Of a stretch of 50,907 nucleotides of DNA, positions 34,038-43,287 are shown one piece after another. The DNA comes from Synergistaceae bacterium. GTDB taxonomy: Bacteria > Synergistota > Synergistia > Synergistales > Synergistaceae. The DNA is taken from positions 1 through 50,907 of the forward strand of contig JAITOY010000023.1 of assembly GCA_031289775.1 (NCBI GenBank). The letters are read 5' to 3'. The translations under genes and the position numbers were made by a program. Numbering within the stretch: position 1 is the first letter of the stretch; each line of letters begins with the position of its first letter. The notes under the pieces are model-generated. The model was not told the DNA's origin and made no database searches. It was given only the letters and a program-made list of their open reading frames with translations.

Positions 34038-34964
34038 ATGAACCCGGTTATCATGCCACCTCCCACACAGGATCAGGCGACGAAGCTGAGGGAGCTTGTG
34101 CTTGACAAAAATGAGACGATGAGAAGCAGGATAACCGGCATGAAATCTGTCGCTATCCTCAGCGGAAAAGGTGGCGTCGGCAAGAGCAACCTTGCCGTAA
34201 ATCTGGCGCTCGCTCTGGCGGGTCAGGGTTTGCGTGTGGCTCTTCTCGACGCGGATCTTGGGCTTGCGAACATAGATATTCTATTCGGGGTCGTCCCGAA
34301 GTACAACCTCGGGCACGTCCTGAGAGGGGAAAAAGAGCTGTCGGAGATACTGTTTCGTGTCGGCGAACGCCTTACGATAATTCCCGGAGGGGCCGGCCTT
34401 CGTGAGATGGCTGATCTCGACGAGCAGAGACAGCACTGGATGATCGACAGACTGTCGTTCCTGGAAAATGATACTGACGTGCTCCTGCTCGATACGAGCG
34501 CTGGATTGCACAAAAACGTTCTCGCTTTTGCGCTGGCTTCCGATCTCACCGTGCTTGTGACGACCCCGGAGCCGACGGCCATCAGGGACTCTTATAGCGT
34601 CCTCAAGTCACTCTGGCAGGCCACAAAAGGCGATATAAACGTCGGCCTTGTCGTCAACATGGTGTCTGACAGAAACGAGGGCGAGATGGTGGCTGACAGG
34701 ATAATTTCGGCGTCCGGACAGTTTCTTGGGTTCAAGGCGCCGTATCTCGGCTGTGTGCTCTGGGACGCCGCGTTGCGCGACTCCGTCAGGAAAAGACGGC
34801 CGCTCCTTCTCGACAACTTGGACAGCGTCTCCGTCCCTTATTTCAAGGAGCTCGCCGGAAAGATATCCGAATCACAAAACGAGGTCGCCTCAGGGGCGCC
34901 CGTTTTGCAGCGCGGTTCGTTCCTGCGTCGTCTAGTAAAACAGATGTTCAAAAGGGAGGCCTGA
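34038..34964 (+). CDS. flhG: MinD-like ATPase FlhG (YlxH)
   Basis: Deviant Walker A ATPase that regulates flagellar number and stimulates FlhF. N-terminal helix (about 10-33) with the Q-A-x-K-L-R-E-L-V FlhF-activating type segment, then S-G-K-G-G-V-G-K-S-N, switch D-A-D-L-G-L-A-N-I-D-I-L-F-G, and L-L-D-T-S-A-G-L. The C-terminus is basic and amphipathic (L-R-R-L-V-K-Q-M-F-K-R), as for a MinD-type membrane-targeting helix. 308 residues, 3 nt after flhF. Confidence 0.95.
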   Translation: MNPVIMPPPTQDQATKLRELVLDKNETMRSRITGMKSVAILSGKGGVGKSNLAVNLALALAGQGLRVALLDADLGLANIDILFGVVPKYNLGHVLRGEKELSEILFRVGERLTIIPGGAGLREMADLDEQRQHWMIDRLSFLENDTDVLLLDTSAGLHKNVLAFALASDLTVLVTTPEPTAIRDSYSVLKSLWQATKGDINVGLVVNMVSDRNEGEMVADRIISASGQFLGFKAPYLGCVLWDAALRDSVRKRRPLLLDNLDSVSVPYFKELAGKISESQNEVASGAPVLQRGSFLRRLVKQMFKREA

Positions 34965-34967
34965 CGG

Positions 34968-35681
34968 GTGGCGAGAGAATATGATCAGGAATATGAAGTA
35001 ATTGATTATACCTCAAAGCTAAAGCCGGGCGTAAAAGGCGAGATAGCCATAAATGCCGGGATATACAAAGGCCATTATCCTTCTCGCGTTGAGGATCTCG
35101 ATCTTGGTCACGGTTTGGTTGGCCTCGCCCATCCATTTATGCGAGGCGCGCTTCTGCCGGCGTACAGGGATATGAATTTAACGTTTACGATGGAGGACTC
35201 TGGCGCGCTTTACGTGTTCGCCCTGTCCGTTCGCCGGGTGGACATACAAGGGCCGCCAATCATGTGGGCGAACATACTGGACGAGCCCGAAAGGGTTCAG
35301 CGTAGACAGTTTTTGCGCATTTCCTGCTTGTGGGACATTAACGTCTTCCATTTGGAGAACGAATTCAAAAATCCAACGAAGACGGCATGGCTACCAGCCA
35401 AAGCCATAGATATCAGCTTAGGCGGCTACCGCTTCATCCTGCCAGATGAGGAGGCTGGAGAACTGATATTCGAGTCCGGCGACAGAATATGCGTCAGCTT
35501 TGAGCTTGCCGAGAGGGAACAGATACACACAGGCAGGACGACGAGAATAGTCCACAAGGACAAAAAATGGGAGGTCGGCGTCGGTTTTGACGCCCTTCCA
35601 GCGAGCGCGGAAAAAAAGCTCTTCGAGTACATTCGCCAACAGGAGATTCTGTACGGGAGCGGTAATAATGAGCCAAAATAG
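34968..35681 (+). CDS. PilZ-domain c-di-GMP receptor, YcgR-like
   Basis: Cyclic di-GMP effector likely acting as a motor brake. It has an N-terminal YcgR-type beta-barrel (about 1-105) and a PilZ domain with both ligand motifs: R113-x3-R117 (R-R-Q-F-L-R) and D148-x-S150-x2-G153 (D-I-S-L-G-G). The two-domain layout and place between flhG and cheB match B. subtilis YpfA/DgrA-type and other YcgR proteins. GTG start. The 3' end overlaps cheB by 14 nt. Confidence 0.9.
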   Translation: MAREYDQEYEVIDYTSKLKPGVKGEIAINAGIYKGHYPSRVEDLDLGHGLVGLAHPFMRGALLPAYRDMNLTFTMEDSGALYVFALSVRRVDIQGPPIMWANILDEPERVQRRQFLRISCLWDINVFHLENEFKNPTKTAWLPAKAIDISLGGYRFILPDEEAGELIFESGDRICVSFELAEREQIHTGRTTRIVHKDKKWEVGVGFDALPASAEKKLFEYIRQQEILYGSGNNEPK

Positions 35682-36741
35682 GAAAATTCGCGTACTCATC
35701 GTCGATGATTCCGCGTTCATGAGAAAGGTGATAGGAGATATACTCACCGTAGATCAAAACATAGAGATCGTGGGGCGCGCGAGAAACGGCGAAGATGCCT
35801 TGGCGCGCCTCCGCGAGCTTTCTCCGGACGTCGTGACGCTCGATATGGAGATGCCAGGCAAAAATGGACTCGACGTCCTGCGCGAAATAATGGCGATAAA
35901 ACCAGTTTCAGTGTTGATGGTCAGTAGTCTGACAAAGGACGGTGCAAACATCACGATGCAGGCGCTTGACGCCGGAGCGGTGGACTTCGTCACAAAGCCG
36001 TCCGGCACGATATCGCTCGACATGGATAAAGTTGGCAATGAGCTTCGTGAGAAGGTCATCGCTGCAAGCCGGGCGTCGTTGCACAACGCGTCTTCCACAC
36101 GCTGGGGGGAGGCCGAGGCCCTTAAAACTCCGATTGCCGCGCCGGCCGCGCGTCGGGATATCCGCCACAAGCCGGAGCTTCTTGTGATAGCCGCGTCCAC
36201 TGGCGGCCCAAACGCGCTTCAGGAGGTGATTCCGGCTCTCAGGGCCGAGTTCCCTCTGCCGGTTTTGATAGTGCAGCACATGCCGCCAGGTTTCACGTCG
36301 TCGTTTGCGTTGCGTCTAAACGAGCGAAGCGCGCTCACTGTACTCGAGGGGTGCGACGGGATGCCTATAAGGAAAGGCGTTGCGGTCATAGCGCCGGGCG
36401 GCTACCATCTCATCGTCGAAAAAAAGGGCATGGAGCTCATATGCCGCGTCACAGATACCCCGCCAGTGCGTTCAGTGCGTCCGGCGGCAGACGTCCTTTT
36501 TAAGAGCGTGGCTGATGTAGTGGGCGGTTCGGTGATAGCGGTCGTGCTCACCGGAATGGGAAAGGACGGGTTGGACGGGACGAAGCTGCTTCGTTCCAGG
36601 GGAGCGTATGTTATAGCCGAGGCGAAGGAGACTTGCGTCATCTTCGGAATGCCAGGATCAGTTATAGAAGCGGGTTTAGTGGACGAAGTTCTTCCTCTTT
36701 ACTCCATAGCGGCCGGAGTGGAGCGGGCGCTTAAGGTATAA
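35668..36741 (+). CDS. cheB: Chemotaxis methylesterase/deamidase CheB
   Basis: Removes methyl groups from chemoreceptors and deamidates Gln. Receiver domain: Asp13-Asp14, phosphoacceptor Asp59 (T-L-D-M-E-M-P-G), K-P of T-K-P-S-G. Catalytic domain: Ser in I-A-A-S-T-G-G-P, His in Q-H-M-P-P-G-F-T, Asp in G-M-G-K-D-G-L-D-G. The ATG at 35668 (357 aa, GGGAG upstream) lies inside the end of the PilZ gene; a longer frame to 35587 is rejected. Confidence 0.96.
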   Translation: MSQNRKIRVLIVDDSAFMRKVIGDILTVDQNIEIVGRARNGEDALARLRELSPDVVTLDMEMPGKNGLDVLREIMAIKPVSVLMVSSLTKDGANITMQALDAGAVDFVTKPSGTISLDMDKVGNELREKVIAASRASLHNASSTRWGEAEALKTPIAAPAARRDIRHKPELLVIAASTGGPNALQEVIPALRAEFPLPVLIVQHMPPGFTSSFALRLNERSALTVLEGCDGMPIRKGVAVIAPGGYHLIVEKKGMELICRVTDTPPVRSVRPAADVLFKSVADVVGGSVIAVVLTGMGKDGLDGTKLLRSRGAYVIAEAKETCVIFGMPGSVIEAGLVDEVLPLYSIAAGVERALKV

Positions 36742-36765
36742 AAACGCTGCCGTGATACTTTTAAA

Positions 36766-36794
36766 TTGATAATCCTCGTTTTTGGACATATAGA
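36766..36794 (+). promoter_or_regulatory. Candidate internal promoter before cheA
   Basis: In the 82-nt cheB-cheA gap, TTGATA (36766-36771), 17 nt, TATAGA (36789-36794) forms a moderate sigma-A-like promoter about 30 nt before the cheA ATG. Local AT-rich sequence fits, but this is by eye. Confidence 0.35.
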
Positions 36795-36823
36795 TTAATA
36801 TCAGGACTTGGAGGTAGGGTAAA

Positions 36824-38905
36824 ATGGCTGAATTGGATATGAACCAGTACATGGGAGCTTTTCTGGATGAGGCGGGCGATAATTTGGCGCACCTCAACGA
36901 ACTTCTTCTCTCCGCAGAGCAGAACCAGAGCGATATGAACATAATCAACGAGATATTCAGGGTCGCTCATACGTTTAAGGGCATGTCCGCAACGATGGGT
37001 TTTCAGGCGATGGCGACGCTTACCCACTCCATGGAAGACCTCCTGGGGCTTGTGCGCTCCGGAACGCTCCTGCTGACGTCGGATGACGTCGACGTTCTCT
37101 TCAAGTGCCTCGACACGCTGACCGCCATGGTTGACGCGATTCGAAATGGAGGCGGGGATCAGGATGTCGAGTCGGACGAACTCATCAAGGTTCTCCACAT
37201 GCGTCGGGACAACCCAGGGGTTCAGGAAGCAGCGCCAAAGCCGGCCCCAGCGGTGAAAAAGGCCGACTCTCCCGTTAAAACAGCCACGCCAAAAGATGGC
37301 GGAGACTTGACGGATCTCGCCGACATTGCGGATCTCACGGAGCAGGAGAAGGATTGGATCACGTCGGCCACTGGCGCCGGCATGTTGGTTTACGAGCTGA
37401 AGGTGACGCTCGAGGAGAGCTGCATGTTGCGCGCGGCGAGGGCCTATATGGTCGTGACAGTCGTTGGTGATAACGGTGACATAATCAAAGCCGAGCCAAG
37501 CGTCGAGGATCTCGAAAAAGAGGCGTTCGAGAGGAGCTTTACGCTGTATGTAGCGTCGAGCAACCCTCTTAAAACGTTCACGAGCCAGATAATGAAAATC
37601 GGCGAGATTGCCGAGGTGAAGGGCACGGAGGTCTCGCAGCAGAATGAGGCTCCGAAAGCCGAGAAGGCGGAACAAAACGCGCCGGAAAAACCAAAGCCGA
37701 AAGCCGATGTGGCGCCACAGCCGGCCGCCGCGGAGCACAAGGCCCAGCACCAAGTCGGGAGCAGAACCGTGCGGGTCGATATAGGGCGTCTCGACAAACT
37801 GATGAACCTCGTGGGTGAGCTAGTTATAGGTCGTGCCCGCATAGAACGACTCGTACAGGAGTCGCGCCTCAAGGCGTTTCAAGAACCTCTCTCTCAACTT
37901 GGGCGTATATCCGCCGACATTCAGGAGTTAGTGACCAAGCTTCGCATGGTTCCGGTTTCCATGGTCTTTGACCGCCTGCCAAGGCTCGTGAGGGATCTCT
38001 CGCGCCAGATGAGCAAGGATATACAGCTCGTCGTCGAGGGCGCCGAGACAGAACTGGACAGGACTGTCATTGACGAGATAGGCGACCCGATGGTGCACCT
38101 CCTAAGAAACTCGCTGGATCACGGCATCGAGGGGCCAGACGAGAGGGAGGCCAACGGGAAGCCTCGTCAGGGAACCATCACCGTGGCCGCGTATCAGGAG
38201 GGCAACGGGGTCATAATAGAAGTGCGGGACGACGGCGCAGGGATCGACACGGCGAGGGTCAAAAAAAAGGCCGTAGAGCGCGGTATCATCACTCAGGAGC
38301 AGGCGGTTTCCCTTAGCGAGAGCGAGGCTGTGCAGCTTGTCATGCTGCCGGGCTTCAGCACCGCTGACAAAGTCACGGATCTCTCTGGCCGCGGAGTTGG
38401 CACGGATGCGGTCAAAAGCAAGGTGGAGTCGCTCGGCGGCCAGTTCATGATGTACTCGAAGTTCGGGGCCGGCACAAGGGTCGTCATACGGCTTCCACTC
38501 ACGCTTGCCATCGTGCTCGCGCTTTTGATAAGGGTCGGCGACGAGACATACGCCATATCGCTCGAAAATGTCGAGGAGACGCTTCTCGTGCATAAAAAGG
38601 ATATAAAATTTGTCCACGGCACGCCGGTGACCACGGTTAGGGGCGAAATCCTTCCCCTGTCGGATCTCTCCGAGATAATAAACATGCCCGGTGAGCGGCC
38701 CGAGAACGAGGAGAACCCGGTTGTTGTAGTTCGCGTCGGGCGAGATAGGTCGCGCGTCGGCTTTTTAGTGGACTCGTTTGTCGGTCAGCAGGAAATAGTC
38801 ATAAAACCGCTCGGCAAACTTCTCCTGAAGGTGAGAGGGATAGCAGGAGCGACGATTCTAGGGGATGGCAACGTCGCTCTTATTCTTGACGCAGCGTCTC
38901 TTTAA
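36824..38905 (+). CDS. cheA: Chemotaxis histidine kinase CheA
   Basis: Receptor-coupled kinase that phosphorylates CheY and CheB. Domains in order: P1 Hpt with phosphorylated His49 (V-A-H-T-F-K-G); acidic linker; P2-like domain (about 190-265); Pro/Ala/Lys linker (about 268-305); P3 dimerisation; P4 ATPase with N box (H-L-L-R-N-S-L-D-H-G-I-E), G1 (D-D-G-A-G-I-D) and G2 (G-R-G-V-G-T-D-A-V); P5 CheW-like regulatory domain. 693 residues. cheW is not in the window. Confidence 0.97.
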   Translation: MAELDMNQYMGAFLDEAGDNLAHLNELLLSAEQNQSDMNIINEIFRVAHTFKGMSATMGFQAMATLTHSMEDLLGLVRSGTLLLTSDDVDVLFKCLDTLTAMVDAIRNGGGDQDVESDELIKVLHMRRDNPGVQEAAPKPAPAVKKADSPVKTATPKDGGDLTDLADIADLTEQEKDWITSATGAGMLVYELKVTLEESCMLRAARAYMVVTVVGDNGDIIKAEPSVEDLEKEAFERSFTLYVASSNPLKTFTSQIMKIGEIAEVKGTEVSQQNEAPKAEKAEQNAPEKPKPKADVAPQPAAAEHKAQHQVGSRTVRVDIGRLDKLMNLVGELVIGRARIERLVQESRLKAFQEPLSQLGRISADIQELVTKLRMVPVSMVFDRLPRLVRDLSRQMSKDIQLVVEGAETELDRTVIDEIGDPMVHLLRNSLDHGIEGPDEREANGKPRQGTITVAAYQEGNGVIIEVRDDGAGIDTARVKKKAVERGIITQEQAVSLSESEAVQLVMLPGFSTADKVTDLSGRGVGTDAVKSKVESLGGQFMMYSKFGAGTRVVIRLPLTLAIVLALLIRVGDETYAISLENVEETLLVHKKDIKFVHGTPVTTVRGEILPLSDLSEIINMPGERPENEENPVVVVRVGRDRSRVGFLVDSFVGQQEIVIKPLGKLLLKVRGIAGATILGDGNVALILDAASL

Positions 38906-38921
38906 ATTTTAGGAAAGGCTG

Positions 38922-39557
38922 TTGGATGCCATGGATCAGGATTCGAAATTTACAAGTATTCACATGGACGCCATCAGGGAAGTTGGGAATATTGGCACCG
39001 GCAACGCCGCGACAGCCCTCTCCAAACTTCTCGGGCGCATGGTGGATATGGACGTTCCTGTGGCTGAGCTTGTTCCAATTTATGACGTGGCAGCCCACTA
39101 CGGTCCGCCGGATACTCCGGTGTGCGCGGTTCTTATTCGCACCGAGGAGAAATTTTCATGCAGCCTCATTTTTATGATTGAGGAGCACAGGGCCGATTTA
39201 CTGGCGAACTTGATAATTCCCATGGATCTCTCCGGAATGGATGAGGAGACCCAACTGGAGATCAGAAACAGCGCGCTTTCGGAGCAGGGAAACATAATTC
39301 TTGGCGCTTTTCTGAACGCGCTTTCCATGATTACCGGATGGGTTCTGCCCACTACGACGCCAGCCGTCGCGCGGGATATGCTCGGTTCGATAATGGATCT
39401 TGTGGCGTCCATGTTTGGAGTTTTAGGCGATTCCGCGATGCTGGTCAAGACGAGCCTGCACATCAAGGATCTTGACGAGGATCTCGGCGGTACGGTAATA
39501 ATGATTCCGGATCCAGGTTCGCTCGAAACCTTGCTATCCAAATTGGGGGTGCTTTAG
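38922..39557 (+). CDS. cheC: CheY-P phosphatase CheC
   Basis: Dephosphorylates CheY-P, stimulated by CheD. Both active-site helices are intact: E-V-G-N-I-G-T-G-N-A and E-Q-G-N-I-I-L-G-A-F-L-N-A, each with the required Glu and Asn. 211 residues. TTG at 38922 (AGGA seven nt upstream) is used; an ATG at 38931 is an alternative. Confidence 0.94.
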   Translation: MDAMDQDSKFTSIHMDAIREVGNIGTGNAATALSKLLGRMVDMDVPVAELVPIYDVAAHYGPPDTPVCAVLIRTEEKFSCSLIFMIEEHRADLLANLIIPMDLSGMDEETQLEIRNSALSEQGNIILGAFLNALSMITGWVLPTTTPAVARDMLGSIMDLVASMFGVLGDSAMLVKTSLHIKDLDEDLGGTVIMIPDPGSLETLLSKLGVL

Positions 39558-39559
39558 CC

Positions 39560-40048
39560 TTGGTTCAGCCAGTACACGTAGGCATGGCCGACTTGGTCGT
39601 CTCAAAGCATCCCGCCCAGCTTGTGACGCTTGGCCTTGGTTCCTGTATAGGGCTTGTTATATATGACCAGCTTTCAAAGTCGGCCGGCATGGTGCATATA
39701 ATGCTGCCCGACAGCAGGGAAGCGAAGGATATACCCAAGCCCGGGAAGTTTGCCGACACCGCTGTGCCGCTTCTTTTGAGCGAGCTCACAAAGCTCGGCG
39801 TGAACAAAGCTCAGTTGCGCGCGAAGATGGCTGGCGGCGCGCAGATGTTCTCGATGCCTGGGAAGGACAGTGCGATATTTGCCGTAGGCGCGCGCAACAT
39901 CGAGGCGACGCTAAAGATGCTCACCGCCGCGGGGGTTCGTCTCGTGGCCTCTGACACCGGGGGGAGCAAAGGACGAAGCGTGGAGTTCAGCACAGAGACT
40001 ATGATATTTACCGTAAAAACTTTGGGTTCCGGCACGAAGGAGCTTTGA
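39560..40048 (+). CDS. cheD: Chemoreceptor glutamine deamidase CheD
   Basis: Deamidates Gln residues of chemoreceptors and binds CheC. The Cys-His-Thr-type catalytic set is visible: Cys29 in L-G-L-G-S-C-I-G and His46 in G-M-V-H-I-M-L-P-D-S; also K-M-A-G-G-A-Q-M-F and V-A-S-D-T-G-G-S-K-G-R. 162 residues, TTG start 3 nt after the cheC stop. Confidence 0.95.
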   Translation: MVQPVHVGMADLVVSKHPAQLVTLGLGSCIGLVIYDQLSKSAGMVHIMLPDSREAKDIPKPGKFADTAVPLLLSELTKLGVNKAQLRAKMAGGAQMFSMPGKDSAIFAVGARNIEATLKMLTAAGVRLVASDTGGSKGRSVEFSTETMIFTVKTLGSGTKEL

Positions 40049-40093
40049 CCGCAAACGGAATCAGCTCGCGTCTTTTCGAATGGGGGTAGGTTT

Positions 40094-40846
40094 GTGGAGC
40101 TGGAGAATGACAAACTGTGGGAAGCATATATTAGCTCTCCGGAACCACGTTTAAAAGAAGAGATAGTCAAGCGTTTTCTACCTCTTGTTCGATACGTCGC
40201 CTCCAGGATGTCGGTTAAATTCCCATCCGGGCTCGACTATGAGGATATCTTGAGCTTCGGGGCGCTAGGTCTTCTTGACGCGGTGGAACGATTTGAGCCT
40301 GACCGCGGTTTTTGTTTTCAAACATTTGCGGTTCCGAGGATAAGAGGAGCCATTCTCGACGAACTTCGCCGCTACGACTGGATTTCCAGAAGCGGCCGAG
40401 AGAAGCTGCAAAAATTCGAGCGCACACTGGAAAACGTGGCAAAGACCCACGGTAGCTCGGACGACGCCTCCCTGATGAAGGCGATGGACATGGATGAGAA
40501 GTCCTACAAGGATCTGCTTGAAATAGCGAGTCGCTCATATATCGTGTCGCTCGATGATGTATTGGCGCTTGGCGATGGCGATATGCAGCGAGAGGAGACC
40601 ATAGAGGACGAGAGCCCAAGCGCGCTTGACCTTATGGAGCAAAACGAGGAGGTAGACCAGGTTGTTGAAGCTCTCAAAAAACTTCCCGAGAGGGAGCGGC
40701 TTTTATTGTCACTTTATTATTATGAGGGGCTGACGCTGAAGGAAATAGGGGCGGTTCTCGGCGTCACTGAATCTCGAGTGTCTCAACTTCACGGAAGGGC
40801 GCTCACCCTTCTGAGGGCAGAGATGAAAGCGATTATGGATGTGTAA
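40094..40846 (+). CDS. fliA: Flagellar sigma factor FliA (SigD, sigma-28)
   Basis: Directs late flagellar genes. Region 2 (V-R-Y-V-A-S-R-M, D-Y-E-D-I-L-S-F-G-A-L-G-L-L-D-A-V-E-R-F, F-Q-T-F-A-V-P-R-I-R-G-A-I-L-D-E-L-R) is the FliA-specific form, and region 4 has L-S-L-Y-Y-Y-E-G-L-T-L-K-E-I-G and V-S-Q-L-H-G-R-A. 250 residues, GTG start with G-rich leader. No FlgM anti-sigma factor is recognisable nearby. Confidence 0.96.
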   Translation: MELENDKLWEAYISSPEPRLKEEIVKRFLPLVRYVASRMSVKFPSGLDYEDILSFGALGLLDAVERFEPDRGFCFQTFAVPRIRGAILDELRRYDWISRSGREKLQKFERTLENVAKTHGSSDDASLMKAMDMDEKSYKDLLEIASRSYIVSLDDVLALGDGDMQREETIEDESPSALDLMEQNEEVDQVVEALKKLPERERLLLSLYYYEGLTLKEIGAVLGVTESRVSQLHGRALTLLRAEMKAIMDV

Positions 40847-40875
40847 ATTTATCTGCATGAAAAGGGGGGCTCGCC

Positions 40876-42297
40876 ATGGAAGGTAACGACTGGAAGGAAG
40901 AGAAAACTGTTATAGCAAAAGAGGCAATTTTCCGCATAAAAATATCGGAAGACGCTCTCACATGCGAAATGTTATATATTCCGCCGACGGGCGAGGCGCC
41001 AATTCCAACCGTTGAGCGAGTGAAGGGTGAGATGAACTCCCACGGGGTGGTTTTCGGACACGACGAAGAGGCAATCCAAAAGCTGCTCGGCAACGCGGCG
41101 GCCAGAGAGTGGATTGTCACGGCTAAGGGTGAACCGCCGGAGAACGGAAGGGACGCCAAGATAGACTACAAGGTGGATCTCAACATCCTGAAACCAAAGG
41201 CCGTCGGCGACAAAGTTGACATGAAGGAGTTAGGCGCGGTCATCAACGTCACTAAGGGACAGCTTGTCGCCGAGAAAATACCGGCTTTTAAGGGCAAGGA
41301 TGGCACGAGCGTCTTAGGCAGGAGGATAGCGGTCTACGTCGGCAAGGATAAAAACCTCCCCGTTGGAAAGGGCACGCTGCTCTCCGAGGATAAAATGCAG
41401 CTCTTCGCCGACTGTGACGGCAATTTATTGGTGAAAGATCAAAAGCTGACAGTGAACCCGATCTTCGAGGTCAACGGCGACGTGGACTACGGAGTCGGCA
41501 ACATTAATTTCGTAGGGCCGGTGAACGTATCTGGCAGCGTGCGCGAGGGGTTTGAGGTCAGCGCCGGAAGCGATCTGCGCATCGGCGGCGTCGTTGAGGG
41601 AGCGACATTGCTTTCCGAGGGCAACATGATGATAAAAGCCGGAGTGCGCGGCGCCGGAAAGGCAAAGCTAATGTCGAAGGGCGACATCACCATAGGTTAT
41701 CTCGACCAGGCCTTCGTGAGAGCGGAGGGGAACATCGCCGTCGCTGACGTCATACTCAACTGCGATGTCGGCGCGCGCTTCGACGTTGTGGTCGGAGGCG
41801 GCAAAAAAGGCCAGATCGTGGGCGGCAGAGTCTTAGCCGGCAGCGAGGTCGTCTGCGAAATATTAGGCAGCGAGATGGAACCCAAGACGGACGTGATAGT
41901 AGGTCAGCTCCCTGAGATCGTGGAAGAGCGCAAACAGAAGCAGGAAGAGCTTGGGCAGCTCGAGGGCAAGATAGAGCAAATTGACGCTAACATCGATTTT
42001 TTAAAGGATCTCCAGCACATGGGCGGACTCACCAAGGACAAACAGGAGTTGTTAGCGAGAATAACAAAGGCTAAATACCAGTTGAAGGCACAGTATCACG
42101 CTATACAGGTTCGCCTCGACGAGTTGGATCGTGACGAGGAGGAGAACAAGATGGACGGATGTGTGCGCGTCCGGAATATTTGCTATCCTGGAGTGGCTAT
42201 CATCATCAGGGGGGTGCGTTATATAGTTCGGGAGAGATTGAGATTTACGAGATTTGTTTACGAAGATGGCGAGATAAAGCTTAAATCTTTCGAATGA
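40876..42297 (+). CDS. FapA / DUF342 flagellar assembly-associated protein
   Basis: A 473-residue protein of the FapA (DUF342) family, often found next to fliA/sigD. After a variable N-terminal domain, the beta-rich repeat region shows Gly/Val-rich strands (G-D-V-D-Y-G-V-G-N-I-N-F-V-G-P-V, V-S-G-S-V-R-E-G-F-E-V-S-A, V-E-G-A-T-L). A coiled coil follows (about 350-425), and a closing segment V-R-V-R-N-I-C-Y-P-G-V. B. subtilis and Vibrio homologues affect motility or polar localisation; the role here is not shown. ATG with GGGGGG upstream. Confidence 0.88.
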   Translation: MEGNDWKEEKTVIAKEAIFRIKISEDALTCEMLYIPPTGEAPIPTVERVKGEMNSHGVVFGHDEEAIQKLLGNAAAREWIVTAKGEPPENGRDAKIDYKVDLNILKPKAVGDKVDMKELGAVINVTKGQLVAEKIPAFKGKDGTSVLGRRIAVYVGKDKNLPVGKGTLLSEDKMQLFADCDGNLLVKDQKLTVNPIFEVNGDVDYGVGNINFVGPVNVSGSVREGFEVSAGSDLRIGGVVEGATLLSEGNMMIKAGVRGAGKAKLMSKGDITIGYLDQAFVRAEGNIAVADVILNCDVGARFDVVVGGGKKGQIVGGRVLAGSEVVCEILGSEMEPKTDVIVGQLPEIVEERKQKQEELGQLEGKIEQIDANIDFLKDLQHMGGLTKDKQELLARITKAKYQLKAQYHAIQVRLDELDRDEEENKMDGCVRVRNICYPGVAIIIRGVRYIVRERLRFTRFVYEDGEIKLKSFE

Positions 42298-42384
42298 AAC
42301 CCGCCGTTAAGTAAAAATTTTAAGGGGATATGCCCCTAGTCGCGGGCGGAGCCTGCGGAGTTAAATTACAAGGAGGTGTTTTTC
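42298..42384 (+). other. Intergenic region with two small hairpins
   Basis: Between the FapA gene and the next ORF are two possible short hairpins: AGGGG with CCCCT, and a 7-pair stem around GGA (42340s). Neither has a T tract, so they are not clear terminators; they may be processing or leader structures. AAGGAGG for the next gene lies at its end. Confidence 0.3.
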
Positions 42385-42708
42385 GTGTTGCGGCCGATAG
42401 ACTCGACAATATCCATTTTGAATACTGACCAGAAGATGCACCAGGTTAAGGATCCCGGAGCACACCAAGTTCAGGTTGTTCAACAAGATGAGATTGCGAA
42501 GAGGATCCAGCACGAGGCGCAGTCCGTTCAGCATAGCGACAAAACGGACGAGGACACAAAGATTAAAGATCGCGGTGATCGCAACAAAGGGGACAGGCGC
42601 AATAAAAAGAAGCGCGGACAATCCCAGGGCGCCGACGAACAGGAAGCCGTAGCCGCACCGAGCGAGAAGGTGGCGGCGCCCGGCGGCGGATTCAACTTTC
42701 TCGCTTAA
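42385..42708 (+). CDS. Conserved small hydrophilic protein of flagellar/sigma-D loci
   Basis: A 107-residue, strongly charged protein. The N-terminus L-R-P-I-D-S-T-I-S-I-L-N-T-D-Q is followed by a Gln/His-rich helix (H-Q-V-Q-V-V-Q-Q-D-E-I-A-K-R-I-Q), then a Lys/Arg/Asp low-complexity stretch and G-G-G-F-N-F-L-A at the end. I recall similar small Gln-rich proteins after fliA in clostridial clusters, but no function is known to me. The GTG at 42385 is eight nt from AAGGAGG; an earlier GTG at 42376 is too close. Could be a FlgM substitute or scaffold peptide, which is speculation. Confidence 0.7.
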   Translation: MLRPIDSTISILNTDQKMHQVKDPGAHQVQVVQQDEIAKRIQHEAQSVQHSDKTDEDTKIKDRGDRNKGDRRNKKKRGQSQGADEQEAVAAPSEKVAAPGGGFNFLA

Positions 42709-42728
42709 AACTCCGGAGATGATGCTCT

Positions 42729-43280
42729 GTGGCGGAAAAAAAGCTACTTTTAGGTTACTTGACTGTAGAGGCAAAGGATAATTATTTCAGAGGGGCCGCG
42801 CTTGTCACTGACGGACGTGGCATTCCGGTCGACTTTAGGTACACGGAGCCGGTGAGACCGACGAGGCTCGAGCGCATTCTCTACGGGGGCGCTTTGGATA
42901 TCTATCTGCGTGAGGAGGTCATACTCGAAAACTTGTTGTCGGCCATTGAAACCAAGCCTGTTCTGTGGCTCGTGGACGATGTTGAACTCATCAGGCCTGT
43001 GCAGAAGCTCGCGAAACTGCCGGCATTGATGCTCGAGCCCACACAAAGATCACCGCTTGAGACAAGCGGGAAGTACGAAAGCACCGCTGAGGAGGATGTC
43101 TTTATTTTTCAAGCGGACAATATAAGTGCGCCCATGCGGATGTCGCTCTCCGAGGAGAACGTTTCGAAGGTGGGACAGATCGTGGAGACGCTTACGGCCG
43201 CCGCCGAGGATATGGAGCTGATGGAGCCGTTCAGTCGCATCGCGAAGGCCTTCGAGGCCGTCGCGGACTCTGAATCGTGA
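42729..43280 (+). CDS. Uncharacterised protein (183 aa)
   Basis: Soluble protein without a signal or membrane span. The N-terminal half has the pattern L-L-G-Y-L-T-V-E, F-R-G-A-A-L-V-T-D-G-R-G-I-P, F-R-Y-T-E-P-V-R-P-T-R-L-E-R-I-L-Y-G, which I recall as a widespread uncharacterised family in anaerobes; the rest is helical and acidic. GTG start. It is 20 nt after the previous gene and 7 nt before the next, so the three are likely co-transcribed with the chemotaxis/fliA genes. No function assigned. Confidence 0.75.
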   Translation: MAEKKLLLGYLTVEAKDNYFRGAALVTDGRGIPVDFRYTEPVRPTRLERILYGGALDIYLREEVILENLLSAIETKPVLWLVDDVELIRPVQKLAKLPALMLEPTQRSPLETSGKYESTAEEDVFIFQADNISAPMRMSLSEENVSKVGQIVETLTAAAEDMELMEPFSRIAKAFEAVADSES

Positions 43281-43287
43281 GTGAACT

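Noticed and set aside
36761-37753. Minus-strand ORF of 330 codons opposite cheA
   Set aside because: Antisense shadow of cheA; no recognisable motif.
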